A stretch of 64,000 nt of DNA from Chionomys nivalis (lineage: Eukaryota; Chordata; Mammalia; Rodentia; Cricetidae), in contig NC_080086.1 in the NCBI RefSeq assembly GCF_950005125.1, positions 128,162,826-128,226,825 of the forward strand, given 5' to 3'. Shown one piece after another: positions 43,781-55,461 of this stretch (positions are counted from its first letter, which is position 1; each line of letters starts with the position of its first letter). A model generated the notes under the pieces. The model had not been told where the DNA came from. It saw only the letters and a program-made list of their open reading frames with translations, and searched no databases. The position numbers and the translations under genes were made by a program.

Positions 43781-44288
43781 TGAAAAATAACAGAAATTAA
43801 CAACCACTGGTCACTAATATCACTTAATATCAATGAACTCAATTTACCTATAAAAAGACACAAACTAAGAGAATGTATATGAAAATAGGATCCAGCCTTC
43901 TGCTGTATACAAGAAACACACCTCAACCTCAAAGAGAGACACTACCTCAGAGTAAAGGGTTGGGAAAAGGTTTTCCGATCAAATGGACCTAAAAAACAAC
44001 TGGGTGTAGCTATCCTAATATCTAACAAAATTGATTTCAAACTAAAATCAATCAGAAGAGATGGAGAAGGATACTTTATACTCATAACAGGAACAATCCA
44101 TCAAGATGTAGTCTCAATTCTGAACATCTATGCCCCTAATATAAGAGAACCCACATATGTAAAAGAAACATTATTAAATCTTAAATTACACATCAAACTC
44201 CACAAACTAATAGTAGGAGACTTCAATACTCCACTCTCGCCAATGGACAGGTCAACCAGACAGAAACTTAACAGAGAAATGACACATT
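43781..44288 (+). pseudogene. LINE-1 ORF2 endonuclease-domain remnant
   Basis: Starts with the conserved 'aataacagaaattaacaacc' opening, then 'gctgtatacaagaaacacac' (QETH-type active-site region) and 'ggagacttcaatactccact' (GDFN-type region). Frameshifted, then truncated by the internal deletion. Confidence 0.8.
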
Positions 44289-45349
44289 AAAGTACTACTC
44301 AATGGTAAAAAATCAATGACATCTTGAATTTTGCATGCAAATGATGGAAATTAGAAAACACCATCCTGAGTGTGGTAACCCAGACCCCAAAAGATGAATA
44401 TAGTTTTTACTCACTCATAAGTGGATACTAAGTATAAACAAAGAACAATGAGTCCATAGTTCATGATTCTAGAGAAGTTAAGTAATAAGGTGAATCCAAA
44501 GAAAAACATATATAGATCCTCCTAGAAATTCGAAACAGACAAGATTGCCTGGCAAGATTGGGAGCATGGGGGTAGGGGGATGAAGGGAAGGTAGAAGGGG
44601 AAGAGGAATGGAGAAGGGCAGGGTTGAGGAGAACTTGAGGGAATGGGATAGTTGAGATGGAGGAAGGACAGAGATAAGAGCAAGGAAAGAGATATCTTTA
44701 TTGAGGGAGCCATTATAGGGTTAGCAGAAACATGGTTCTAGAGAAATTCCCAAGAATCCACAAAAATGACCCCAGCTAAGACCCTAAGCAATAGAGGAGA
44801 GGGGGCTCAATCTTGCCCTATAGTCAGACTGATGAATATCTTAACTATCACCATAGAACCTTCATCCAGAAACTGATGGAAATAGAGACAGAGCACTGGA
44901 CTAAGCTCCCAAAGTCCAGTTGAAGAGTGGAAGAAATGAGAATATGAGCAAGGAGGTCAAGAACATGATGGGTTCACCCACTGAAACAGTTTACCTGAGT
45001 TGATGGGAGCTCACCAACTCCATCTGGACTGGGAAGGAACAAACATGAGAACAACCAGTCCCTCTGACTGTGGCTGACATTTGAATTGCTGGGGCATTCT
45101 GGGCGGGGGGGTCATTGGCAGTGGCACCAGAATTTATCCCTACTGCATGTACTGACTTTTTTGGGATCCTATTCTCTTTGGATGTATACCTTGGTCAGCC
45201 TAGATATAGTAGGGAGGACCTTGGACTTTCCACAAAGAAATGTTCCTCTGAGGATTGGATAGGGGTAGGGTGGAAGGGTTGGGAGGAGGGGAGGGAGTGG
45301 GAACTTGGATTGGCATTTTTAAAAAATTCAATAAATTAAAAAAAAAAGA

Positions 45350-45380
45350 ATTTCAAAAAAAAAAAAAAAAGAGAGAGAGA
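45350..45380. repeat. Poly-A and (GA)n at L1 3' end
   Basis: The A-tail of the L1 followed by five GA units that run into the target duplication. Confidence 0.85.
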
Positions 45381-45560
45381 ATCTAGTACCACAAGCCCAG
45401 TGGTGGCATCACCCACCATGGGCTGAGACCTCACCCATCAATCACCAGTTAAGAAAATTCCTTACAACCGTATCTTAAGAAGGCATTTTCTCAATTGAGT
45501 TTCCCTCCTTTAAGATGACTCTAGCTTGTGTCAAGTTGGCATAAACCCAGCCAGTACAGT

Positions 45561-46838
45561 AATGAGGAGGTTTTCTTTTCCTATGGTACCACAGGCACAC
45601 ACTGGCTTGTGAAGCCATCTCTCGGGACGCTTGTTCATTTTATGTCATAGCTTTGAGTTACAGAAGTTTTTCCAGCTCTGGATATATGAAGGAAACTATG
45701 AACATGATTTGACAATCACTGAAGTGACATTGCAGAATGAGGACTGGAAAAGCTAGAGGAACAAGAAAACAGAAGCCTTTTCTAGTTGCATCCCATTGGG
45801 CACCAGGACACACACCTTCACATCGACTTCAAATCAACTGCTCCCGTGTGCAGAATGGCGACTTCTAAGTGCTGGGGGTTGACAGTTAAACAAGCACAAA
45901 AGTCAGGAGATGAGACAAATGTTCTTCATTTCATGATGCCACACAGCACCCATAGACACCTTCTACTAATTGTTTTGTCTCCGTTTGGCTGTACCTTGTT
46001 TTACTGACCTTAGTCTGTGATGAGTGTGTCTTACGTGGTTCTTGTTCTGTACAGGTTATTCTCTCCTCTGCGTTATGGCCCCAAAGTGATCCACACTGGC
46101 CTTTAGTAGCATAAAATCCAGATTTGTAAGCGCATGGGAAAGGATGTGTCTCACCACGCTTTCCTTATACAGTCTGCCAGTTTCTAGGATATAACCACCT
46201 GCCAGGGACTTCTCAGTGGGTTTTCAAGCCTGAATCTCTCTTTCTGAGCACTCTCTTTATAGACTCTTATTTCTCCATGATCAATGCTGTGTCTGCCCGA
46301 AGGCCTGTGGAGAATTCCTTTTTTGTTTTCTTTAGAGGGGACAGACACTGTTTGGTTGGGACAGAGTTGGAAACAAAGAGTTGCCCTTAGACATTCTTGG
46401 GAAATTCGTTTAAAATCCTCGTCTGGGTATAGCAGCCCTTGCTTGTTTGCTTGAATTATGTTATGCCCAGTATGCACGCTCTACAATGGATGTTGCAATG
46501 AAACAGTGCATGCCACCCAAACTGGTTGTCTGCAACTTTCCAATTATTGGCTTTTCTAGCTAAGAATTTCTACATTTTCCTCACTTTGATAAGTATCAGG
46601 TACCAAAAACTTACTACAATAATAAATATCAAAGATATCATCTGAATAATCAAGATGAAATCAAAGCTACTACAATATATTATACTTTGTATTTCTAGGA
46701 GCCACATATAAAAGATATTTTGGATAATTTTCATTAGTTGTATGGCTACTTATAATCCAATTTAAAAAACTGCTGAGGTGATCTGTTAGCAATGGTATTG
46801 TGGGCTGGACAGTGACAAATGAAAAATGTATAAAATTC
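45561..46838. other. Unique DNA
   Basis: No element recognised. The frames 45786-46007 (plus) and 46184-46477 (minus, 97 codons) have no domain or signal that I can identify. Confidence 0.4.
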
Positions 46839-46839
46839 T

Positions 46840-46990
46840 CAGGCATGATGGCTAATGTCTTTAATCCCAGTGCTTGAAAGGCAGAGGCAGGTGTGTTTTT
46901 GTGAATTTGAGCCCAACCTGATCTACATAATGAGTTCTAGGCCGGTCAGGGATACATAAGTGAGACCCAGTCTCAAAAAATAAAAATAGT
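46840..46990 (+). mobile_element. B1 SINE
   Basis: 'caggcatgatggctaatgtc', 'tttaatcccagtgcttgaaa', 'gggatacataagtgagaccc', and a short A-rich tail. Confidence 0.85.
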
Positions 46991-48644
46991 TTCTCTACTC
47001 AAATAATTTACTAAGGGACGGTGATATAAGAATATCTGTAGTTATGCATATAAAACAACTAAGTACAAGTCTTTATGTCAAGATAAGGTATGCAGATACT
47101 AAGTCCAACAGGGACTTACAGTTCCAATAGCTTTAGAACAACTTCAGTGTGCTCACCACTTTTCTAATTCTTTCATCTCAGCCATGAAGCTTTGACTCAG
47201 CTTAGAAAAAGATAATATCCTCAACAAAACAATTTTAAACCTATGGCTCTTTTTGGTATCCGCTATTATTGCTTTTCTCTCCAAGTAATAAAGGGGCAAC
47301 ACATTCCTTTATCCTCTTCTTATTCTGGATCTACCACGCCACTTTCCCTCCTGCCTTTTCTGACTTCTTGCCAGTTGCATCTTATTTCTTATTTTGGATT
47401 TCCTGACTGTATTCCAAAAGGCTGACCTAAAGTCAAGTCATTCAGTTTCCCGGGAAATACAGTCTCCTTCCTTTCCCCCCATGTGCTCCAGCTTCAGGTT
47501 CAAAATTCATCCCTTAATTTTCCACAGCTCCACCGTAGCTGCTTCAGGACGGCGTGGGGTTCCATATTATATTTATTTTCTTCAAAAATGCTTTTCTTTT
47601 ACATGGTCTAATTGTAACTTGTCAACCTAAGTGAAACACACATTTTGGGAGATGTGTGAGTTTGTGCACATTTTTACACACATAATCTTCAGAACATACG
47701 CCGTAGTAAAAATGGCAAGTACAACCTTGGTTCGAAATTGTGATTTTTCTGATGAAGTGAAAGCCTTTCTCATGCTATATTTAATGCCTTTTGCAAAGAG
47801 AAGCTTTGGAAAGAAAGAATCTGAAAGTTTGCTTGGCTAGAGTAACGGCAACGGAGTGTGGCGCATCGTGAATCAATATCAGATTATTTTTTAGGAAGGC
47901 AGAATGACCAGCTCAGACAATGAAATGTGTCAAGCACTATAAAATGTATTGATGTCCAGAAACCAAACAAATATTGTGCAAAATGCCCTTCAGGTTCATG
48001 TCTCCCATGATAATAAACAGTGGAAAAATGCACTAAAGTGTAGAAGAATTATATTCTGAAAGGCATATTAAATCAGAGACATGATAACATCATAATAGAT
48101 TTCATAAAAACACTTGGAGGAAAACAAACTCGATGTGGCGAGTGTGAAGTTTCAAATGGAGTCTGCAGCTGTCAGTGCTCAATGAAACACAGTAGAGAAA
48201 CAGCATCCAACAGCCTAAGAGAATTCTCCAGACAAAGCCCTGAGAAGCAAAGCCTAAAACCACTGCGGCACTTGTTACAGGGAACTGTCCCACTGCACGC
48301 CACGCCTTTGTCTACTCCACAACGTGCCTGTGACGGTCCTTCCTGACTTTATACTCCACAGCACTCAGAGTAGCCTGGAACCTTCTGTTTCCTTTCGGAG
48401 CCTTCATCTATTACTCTAATTAGACTGTTTTGGCCTTGATATATTTATCTGATGCATTTAATTTTGTTTTTTTTGGAAGTTGTCCTAAGTCTTCATAAAA
48501 TAGGGCAAGTATGTTTGACTAAATGTAAACATGCATATTGTTCAAGATGGGGATGAAGGTATGTGATTTATGACTATAAATGGCCAGAGAGCTGTGTGAG
48601 CCATTCAAGTTTCACATTCCAGAAAAATAAATTATCCAACTATT
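46991..48644. other. Unique DNA
   Basis: No gene or repeat recognised. The overlapping frames at 47243-47840 are unrelated in frame and show no domain. Confidence 0.4.
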
Positions 48645-49177
48645 AGAATATAATCTCTATCTCCATCCATCGCCAGATGAAGGTTCTATGGTGATATGCA
48701 AGATATTGGAGCACCGGACTGAGCTCCCAAGGTCCAAATGAGGAACAGAAGGAGGGAGAACATGAGCAAGGAAGTCAGGACCGCAAGGGGTGCACCCACC
48801 CACTGAGACAGTGGGGCTGATCTATTGGGAGCTCACCAAGGCCAGCTGGACTGTGACTGAAAAAGCATGGGATAAAACCGGACTCTCTGAACATGGCGGA
48901 CAATGAGGGTTGATGAGAAGTCAAGGACAATGGCACTGGGTTTTGATCCTACTGCATGTACTGGCTTTGTGGGAGCCTAGCCTGTTTGGATGCTCACCTT
49001 CCTAGATCTGGATGGAGGGGGGAGGACCTTGGACTTCCTACAGGACAGGGAACCCTGACTGCTCTTTGGACTGGAGAGGGAGGGGGAGAGTAGTAGGGGG
49101 AGGGGGAGAGTAGTGGGGGGAGGAGGCGGAAATTCTTTTAATAAAAAAATTAATTAAAGAAAAGAATATAATCTCTA
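48645..49177 (+). mobile_element. Clean 5'-truncated LINE-1 3' UTR insertion
   Basis: The body 48660-49162 starts at 'tctccatccatcgccagatg' and ends in AATAAAAAAATTAATTAAAG. Perfect 15-bp duplications agaatataatctcta flank it (48645-48659, 49163-49177). The 3' UTR polypurine tract includes a ~20-bp unit (gggagggggagagtagt...) repeated twice at 49077-49130. Same subfamily as the L1 at the right end of the window. Confidence 0.95.
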
Positions 49178-50210
49178 AAACATCAAAATGAGCTCCAAGT
49201 ATTTTTAGAATGATGTTAGTCCATGTTAGTTTTTTATTAATATTATAGTTGTTGTATTAAGCAATGGACTTAATAGCTATTTTCATGCCTGTGTATCATT
49301 TTACTTTGCATGTATTTATCTGTTATACACTTGCATACTTGTTTCTTGTTCTTCTTGTCTCTTTCCACTGACCAGCACCCCCCCATAGTTCTACCTCTGC
49401 TTGCATGTGACACACACACACACACACCCACAAACACACACACACACAGGCTCAATCATGCACACCTTTAAGCCTGGATTTTACCTGTGAGGGAATGTAT
49501 GCAAACTTGTCTTCCTCTGCCCCTTATTTTCTGAGTAATATCTTTTAAGTGTTTGGAAGATTAAGCAACTGCTTCAGTAACAGCGAAACCCTTGGTTATT
49601 TTCCATCTTACTTCTCAGTGTTTGTCTTGCCAGCATCCTTACTAGCAGTGTTAAGCCCACTCACTGTTTTAGATTTTGATTATTAAATTTTCAGTGATTG
49701 AATTTAATATATTTATTTTCAAGGATCCTTGTTCTCGCTTTTGCTTACTTTTTGCTCAGACTTACAAAACAAAGGCTGATTTTAGAGGTAATGAGCGTGG
49801 TCATCTTGTAGTCTACGTCCACACAAAAATCCTCAGTTCCAAGATCTTTTGGGTTCATAGTCTGGTCTTGGAGGTTTGAACACCACGTGGAAGAATGAGT
49901 TTATCATAGAACTGACTCTTATCTGGGAATTTTCAAGAAAAAAAAATACTTTGGTTCATTCTCCCTTGGAGGTGGGAGTGAGCAGAGACTGATCTCTATT
50001 TCCCTCGGTGTTTGAGCATGAATGGCATAGTTCCCCGTGTGTGGGTCTCTACTTAGATCCTACTTGCTCTTTTGCTAAGAGTTGCTCCCTTAATCTGTGC
50101 ACTCTTGAAACAATGGAAGGCCAGGGGCAGCTGGAGCTAGAAAGTGTCTTCTAGCCTCACATATTTTAGTACTTTACTCACCCCCAGAGGTTTCTGGTCT
50201 CTCCCACTTT
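49178..50210. other. Unique DNA with (CA)n
   Basis: An interrupted CA tract lies at 49410-49448. No other element or gene is seen; the frame at 49676-49879 is unsupported. Confidence 0.5.
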
Positions 50211-50629
50211 TTAAAAAGACTCAAAGGAATCCTATTTTCTTTTTTCTTTTTTTCCTGCATTGTTTGGTACTAAGACCGAACCTATCTTCTTAATGCTAAA
50301 AGCTCATTTTTTACATGAGCCTTACCTACGCTCCTTGGTTTTTTTTCTTTGTTTTTCCAAAATTGTTTTAACTGTTTGGAGTGCCGCACAGTTACATGTG
50401 ACTTTTTGAATGGCCTTCTAAAGGCCTGCAAAATTCTAGCAGAGACTGAATCGATCCTGTGGATTACTTTGTGAAAAACTGTCATCTTAACCATTTTAAT
50501 TTGCCTAATCTATGAATACGAGATATCTTTTTATTTATTTACGTCTTGTTTTTCTTCCTGTTTCTTCCTTTTCTCCCCTTTCCCCTTCTCTCTTCTCTCC
50601 CTGCTCCCTTTTCTTCCTTCTTGCCTCTG

Positions 50630-50740
50630 CTTCTCTCCCTGGACCCTCATGTAGCCCAGAGTGGCCTTGAATCATTCACCTCCTGCTTCACATTCCTTGA
50701 TCCTAAGTGCTGGAATCCTAGATATTCGCACTAAGTCTGT
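50630..50740 (-). mobile_element. Old B1-type SINE within L1
   Basis: 'cctcatgtagcccagagtgg', 'ccttgaatcattcacctcct' and 'tcctaagtgctggaatccta', preceded by a pyrimidine-rich run. Confidence 0.6.
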
Positions 50741-51565
50741 TTGCTTCTGCTCAATGAAATTTGTAGATTTTGGAGTAAACATTTTTCACTTCTTACTAAA
50801 TTAATTCTTAAATATTTTATTCTTTTGGTGCTATTGAAAATTGAACCATTTTCTTAATTCCACTTTGGGTGGTTCATTGTAAACATATAGGAATATGACT
50901 GGATTTTGCATAATATATCTTATAACCCAGCAAATCTATTTAAGGTTTTCTATATAAAATCATATCATTCTTGAATAAAGATAGTTTCACTTCTTACTTC
51001 TCAATCTGTATGTTTTTTGCTGCTTTCTCTTGCTTAATTGCTATAGTGAGACCCCTCCTACACAATGGCAAGTAGCAAAGCTGCAGAAGGACATTTCGTC
51101 TTGTTCTTCATTTATGGGGGATGCCATCAGTGTTTCATAATTGTGGGGGTTTCACAGACACCCCTCATCTGCATCAACAAGTCCTTTCTGTTTTCAGTTT
51201 TCAGAGGGCCTTCTCTATACCAGAAAATGGCTTTAGAGAATGTCCTACTAACATCTAATAGTATGATCAGGTGAGTTTTTTAAAAGTTCATATTTGTTGT
51301 ATTCTTTATTTTTTAAATTTCAAATTACAAATCATCTTCACATTTTGGAGAGGGGAAATTCACTTTATAATGGTATGTAAATTAATTTTTGATGTTACTG
51401 AATTTAGTTCACCACTATGATGTTGAAGACTTTGATGTCTGTATTAAAAAGGTTTGATTTCCCCCCGTCCCCTTTTCTTGTGATCTCTTTCAAGGTAAAA
51501 TTCATTTCAAAAAATAAGTTGTGAAATTTTCTCTTTATTTTCTTTTGGAAAGTTTATAAAACCTG

Positions 51566-51609
<44 letters not shown>
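51566..51609. repeat. (CA)n microsatellite
   Basis: About 22 uninterrupted CA units within the ancient L1. Confidence 0.95.
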
Positions 51610-51613
<4 letters not shown>

Positions 51614-51620
51614 GATGTTT

Positions 51621-51688
51621 GTTAGAATTCAACAGCGATGCTACCATGATCTAGGTTAGAATTTAACAGCGATGCTACCATGATCTAG
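51621..51688. repeat. 34-bp tandem duplication
   Basis: Two adjacent copies, 51621-51654 and 51655-51688, identical except one C/T at the tenth base. The unit is L1-derived, so this is a local duplication well after the L1 decayed. Confidence 0.95.
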
Positions 51689-51944
51689 GTTTTTTTTCCC
51701 CCTGGAAAGTTTTTCATCATTTTATCAATATTCTTTCCTAATAAAGATCAATTTAGATTATAATTTTCTTTCTTATTGAATGTTGATATGTTTTGGAAAT
51801 TTTCTAATACTTTTAATTATATAATATATTATTAATGTTACTCTTCTATAATTATTTTTATTTCTGTAAAGTTGATGGCAAAATATCACCTTGCAATTCT
51901 ACTTTGAGTAATTCAAGATTTTTTTCTTCTTTTACTTTAGTTAA

Positions 51945-51993
51945 AAGCTTGCTGACTCAAAAAACCAAAAAAAAAAAAAAAGAAGCTTGCTGA
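51945..51993 (+). mobile_element. Tail-only retroposon with target duplication
   Basis: Direct repeats aagcttgctga (51945-51955 and 51983-51993) flank a 27-bp insert of ctcaaaaaacc followed by poly-A and a final G. The insert matches only the last bases and tail of a B1 (…ctcaaaaaa). Confidence 0.7.
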
Positions 51994-52240
51994 TTTTGTT
52001 GATCTTTCCATAGAATTTGTTTTAAATGCTCCAGCAAATTATCTTTATTTGTTTCCAGTTTATTTATGTACACTAATCATTATTAATTCTTTTACCCTCT
52101 TTAGATTTACTTCAGTGATTTATCTCAGAAGCCTACAGTCATTAATGCTTTTCTGTCTAGGAATTTTCTGTTACAAATTTTATCCTGAGCTGCAATTGAG
52201 CCCTGTGTTTACTACTTTGGTGCTGCTGTGACCAAATAAT

Positions 52241-52990
52241 GTGATAAACAAATGAACAAGTGTTTGGTGGAGTGTTTATGTCAATCTAGCTGTGGGAGAT
52301 TTGATTTATGAGTTCATTCCAATGATGCAGTTAAAAATAAAAAAAAATAAAACAAGAGAAATATGTATTGTATTGTTGGTTAGAGATTTCTGTCTTTTCA
52401 GAGAGTTTATACTGTTGTTCATATATTCTATTTTATTCCTTATATTCTCAGTCATGAAAAGGTCTAGTAAAACCTCCAACTGTTTTAATTAATTTTCTTC
52501 TTCATTGTGACTTGTTTTTGTGACACACATAAATGACCTGCATATGTGCATGTGTTTGTGCTCACACATATATGCGCGCACACACTTTGTTGTTTGATAC
52601 ATATATGTTTATAGTTGCTATGCAAGCTGATGAATTAATGTTTTTATTATAAAATTAATTAATTGTGAAATATTATGCATCACCCCTATAAATATCTATT
52701 TTAAAATGTATTTGGTTGGATACTAATATAACTGACCATTCCGGTTTTCTTTGTTTTTTTTGTGTTATTTATATCTATAACAATAATATTTTGCTAATCA
52801 CATTTTACCAAAATGCTACAGATTATATAAATAATAGAAATAAATTTTATCTCAGCTTTGGAAGCAAAAATTGCAAGTTTTGGCATCTTTAGTTTTTTCT
52901 GAGGTCTGGTTGCTAATGACCAACTTCCATTTGAGCCTTCTAAGGTTCTTTGTCATTGTATACATTTTGGATGGCTCTTATATCAAAAAA
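52241..52990. other. AT-rich unique DNA
   Basis: A degenerate CA/TG patch lies at 52520-52590. No element or gene recognised. Confidence 0.4.
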
Positions 52991-53222
52991 TACCAGTCAG
53001 GGACTATGAGAAGGCTCTATCAGTAAAAGCATTTGCTGCATAGACTAATGACCCGAGTTCTACTCCTGTTACCCCCGTAGTTGACAGAGAAAACCCATTC
53101 TGGCAAGTATTTCTCTGACTTCCTCACACATGCTGTGGAAGGCATAACCAGACATGCATACACACACACACACACACCACCACCACCACCACCAAATAAA
53201 ATGAAGTAAAAAATTAAAATTA
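52991..53222 (+). mobile_element. B2/B3-class SINE with (CA)n(CCA)n tail
   Basis: Sense head 'gactatgagaaggctctatc', 'agtaaaagcatttgctgcat' and 'aatgacccgagttctactcc', then 'gagaaaacccattctggcaa'. The CA tract (53157-53177) changes to CCA units, then AAATAAAA-type tail words. Confidence 0.75.
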
Positions 53223-55440
53223 AAATACCAATCATATTTATCAAAGGTCCACCTATATGATTTCATTTTATTTAAATAAAAATGTCCTGTATCAAGCATG
53301 TTTGGGTTAGGTCACACCACAGCCCACAGCCTCATATATCCAAAGAGTCTGGAATGTTTAGGTGGAAGTTCCATCCCAAGTCCCCTTGCCTGAGAGTTGC
53401 CTCAGTCCGTACTTGAACCCCTAGAAAACCTGCCAAGTGATGATCCAGGGTATTTAATTTAAATAAAACAGGGTATTTAAATTGCCCCTCCCAGAGAATA
53501 AACACGTGGTTTTCTGGTCTTTCTTCCTTGGCTCCTCTCTGGGTGGGGTTGGGGGTGGGGTGGGGAGGGCTGGAAAGCCATCTGAGAGCATTTGTATCCA
53601 TTAAACCCGGGCCTTTTCTAATTTGGTTTGCTTTGGTCTGATTCAGATTATTGTGTCAGTCAAGAGATTTATCTGGGTGCAGAAACTTCAAAACATAATC
53701 ATGTTTTAAGTTACTAATAGGACTTTAGCAATTGTTTGAGGAGGGGTGACCACAATTTGACAAATAATATACATTTGAGTCTTGACGAAATTTACCATAG
53801 GCAGCACCATAGCTGGGCAGTGTTTCTTTTTTAATCCAGTCTGGCAGTCTGCATTTGGACTCTTGGTACCTGAGTTCTGAAGACTGAAGCCCAGCTAAGG
53901 CGTTCCAGACAAACACTTTGCCTCTAGGCTATTGAGGCTCCTACATTTAAATAGTAGTTTTATCATATGTGTATGGTTCTTGTCTTTTAAAAGTCCCTCC
54001 TTTCCAAACCTTTACTGCTCGGTTTTCTGTTAAAGGGATGCTTTCTAATGCAATATCTGAATTTATTAAAATGTAAAAATGACTACCATTCATGTGCACA
54101 CATACATCCAAACTTGAAGCAGCTTCACATCTTTCTCAACTAAATTGCAGCAATCTATTGAAGAGTTACTCCCATTAAGACCTTTGCCACTTCCCTCCTG
54201 CTTGAGTTGCTTTGATTAAACACTGCAAATCTTTAAATGGGACAAAGCAAAAATTAAAATAGTTATGACTGTTCTGTGAACTTTTATCTTCAAAGAAGCC
54301 GAGAGAAGTAAGACAGTGACATATTTTACAGGTTTTGTTTGGTTGATCTTACTATGTTTTGGACTTACTCATTTGTTGCTCTGTGTATGGTGAAGCATCT
54401 ATTGTTACTTCCTTAATCTGATAGGGCTTCATTCCTTCTCACCTGTTCTGCCCTGTAATAGCAGGTGTGCTGCTTCTCTCTCTATCATGGGAGCTTAAGC
54501 TACCTAACCCCTCATTATCTACAGGTGGCCTAAACTGCTGACTTCCAGACCAGTCAAGGAGAGCAGGAACTGTGTAATTACTCTTATTACCGGTCTGTGT
54601 TTCTGGTGGCTATCAATTGCAGTCTGTGCCTCCTTCTACCACGAAAGAACTTCTTTTCTACCTTTTTACCGGTAGCACACCAGCATCACATTATCTCCAT
54701 TTTTATGTGAAAATATTCTTACAATAATTAAAGATATTTGGAATTCACTGAGTCGCTGAATGAGTAGATTAAATGTTTATAAATAAATCTGGGATGTTTC
54801 AATCTTTATTTCTTTGAGTATTTCTTCTTTTCCTCTCCTCTACTAGTATGTGCGCTCTACTAGTATGTTCCATGTGTGCCAGTGCGCTTTCTGCCTTCGT
54901 ATTTCTCTGCTCTGTTTTCTTCATGTTCCCCCCACCTTGGGCTGCATATGATCTTAATCTGAGAACCTTCTGTTGAGCACAGCTTGCGAATTTCCATTTC
55001 ATTCACTGTACCTGGCAACTCAAGAATGTCTCTCTCCCTTTCCACTTCCAACGATCCCTTGTATTGCTTCATTTATTTGATCACGCCTTCCTTTCATTCT
55101 GAAGATGTGCCCAGTAGCTTTACTTCACAAGGCTTTGTTAAATTTAGCACTGGTCCTTCTCAAAGACGATTTCCTTAGTTTCTTCCATCTCAATGCATTT
55201 TTGTTGTTGTTATTGTTGTGGATCTTGCTACGTCTTTTCAAGTCCTGAAACTCTTTTTTTTTTCTTAGAACCTGGATATTTTATATAATATTTTGTAGTC
55301 TTGGCACTCTGTACCTTCTTAGGGGTCTTGTTAGTGCCATTTTCTTGTTTATTTATTTTTAAATGACTAACTAAAACATCAATCTAAGGTCTGTTGTTCC
55401 ATGAAGTGTGAAATATCTCACATTACTTTTTTTAAAATCA
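53223..55440. other. Unique DNA; G-rich tract at 53541-53569
   Basis: Includes a run of G3-G5 blocks (53541-53569) with quadruplex potential, a short 14-bp duplication (ctctactagtatgt at 54838 and 54855) and a duplicated cagggtattta word near 53446 and 53469. No gene recognised; frames 54799-55072 (minus) are unsupported. Confidence 0.45.
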
Positions 55441-55461
55441 CATATATTTTTGTTTTTTTAA

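Larger units (their letters stand above)
41937..45377 (+). mobile_element. LINE-1 with 5' UTR, ORF1, partial ORF2 and 3' UTR; large internal deletion
   Basis: A sense copy with 5' UTR (41937-42367), ORF1 (to 43729), ORF2 endonuclease start (43781-~44288), an abrupt join to the ORF2 end/3' UTR (from ~44290), and a 3' UTR ending in AATAAATT, poly-A and (GA)n. Flanking 14-bp repeats agaatccagtacca (41923-41936) and agaatctagtacca (45378-45391) differ by one base. About 3 kb of ORF2 is missing, covering most of endonuclease and all of reverse transcriptase; whether it was lost before or after insertion is unknown. Dead element. Confidence 0.9.
40114..45560 (-). mobile_element. hAT-like rodent repeat split by three L1-type insertions
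   Basis: Host pieces, in order: 40114-40163 ('ttagggtttatattgctgat...catgatcaaaag'), 41622-41787 ('gcaagttggagaggagaggg...gctcagcctgctttctt'), 41904-41936 (duplicated target plus continuation) and 45378-45560 ('agtaccacaagcccagtggt...cagccagtacag'). Together they give the same order as 1-372. The gaps are filled by L1 at 40164-41621, an L1/U2 piece at 41788-41903 and L1 at 41937-45377. Confidence 0.8.
50215..52240 (-). mobile_element. Long ancient LINE-1 ORF2, with later insertions
   Basis: Reverse ORF2 blocks follow the expected order: 50455-50540 ('ttaaccattttaatttgcct...gagatatctttttatttatt'), 50795-50860 ('taaatattttattcttttgg'), 50935-51010 ('ctatataaaatcatatcatt'), 51621-51700 ('gttagaattcaacagcgatg') and 51994-52040 ('ttttgttgatctttccatag'). 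Interrupted by a B1-like SINE (50630-50740), a (CA)n (51566-51609), a 34-bp duplication and a tail-only insert. All frames are destroyed. Confidence 0.7.
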
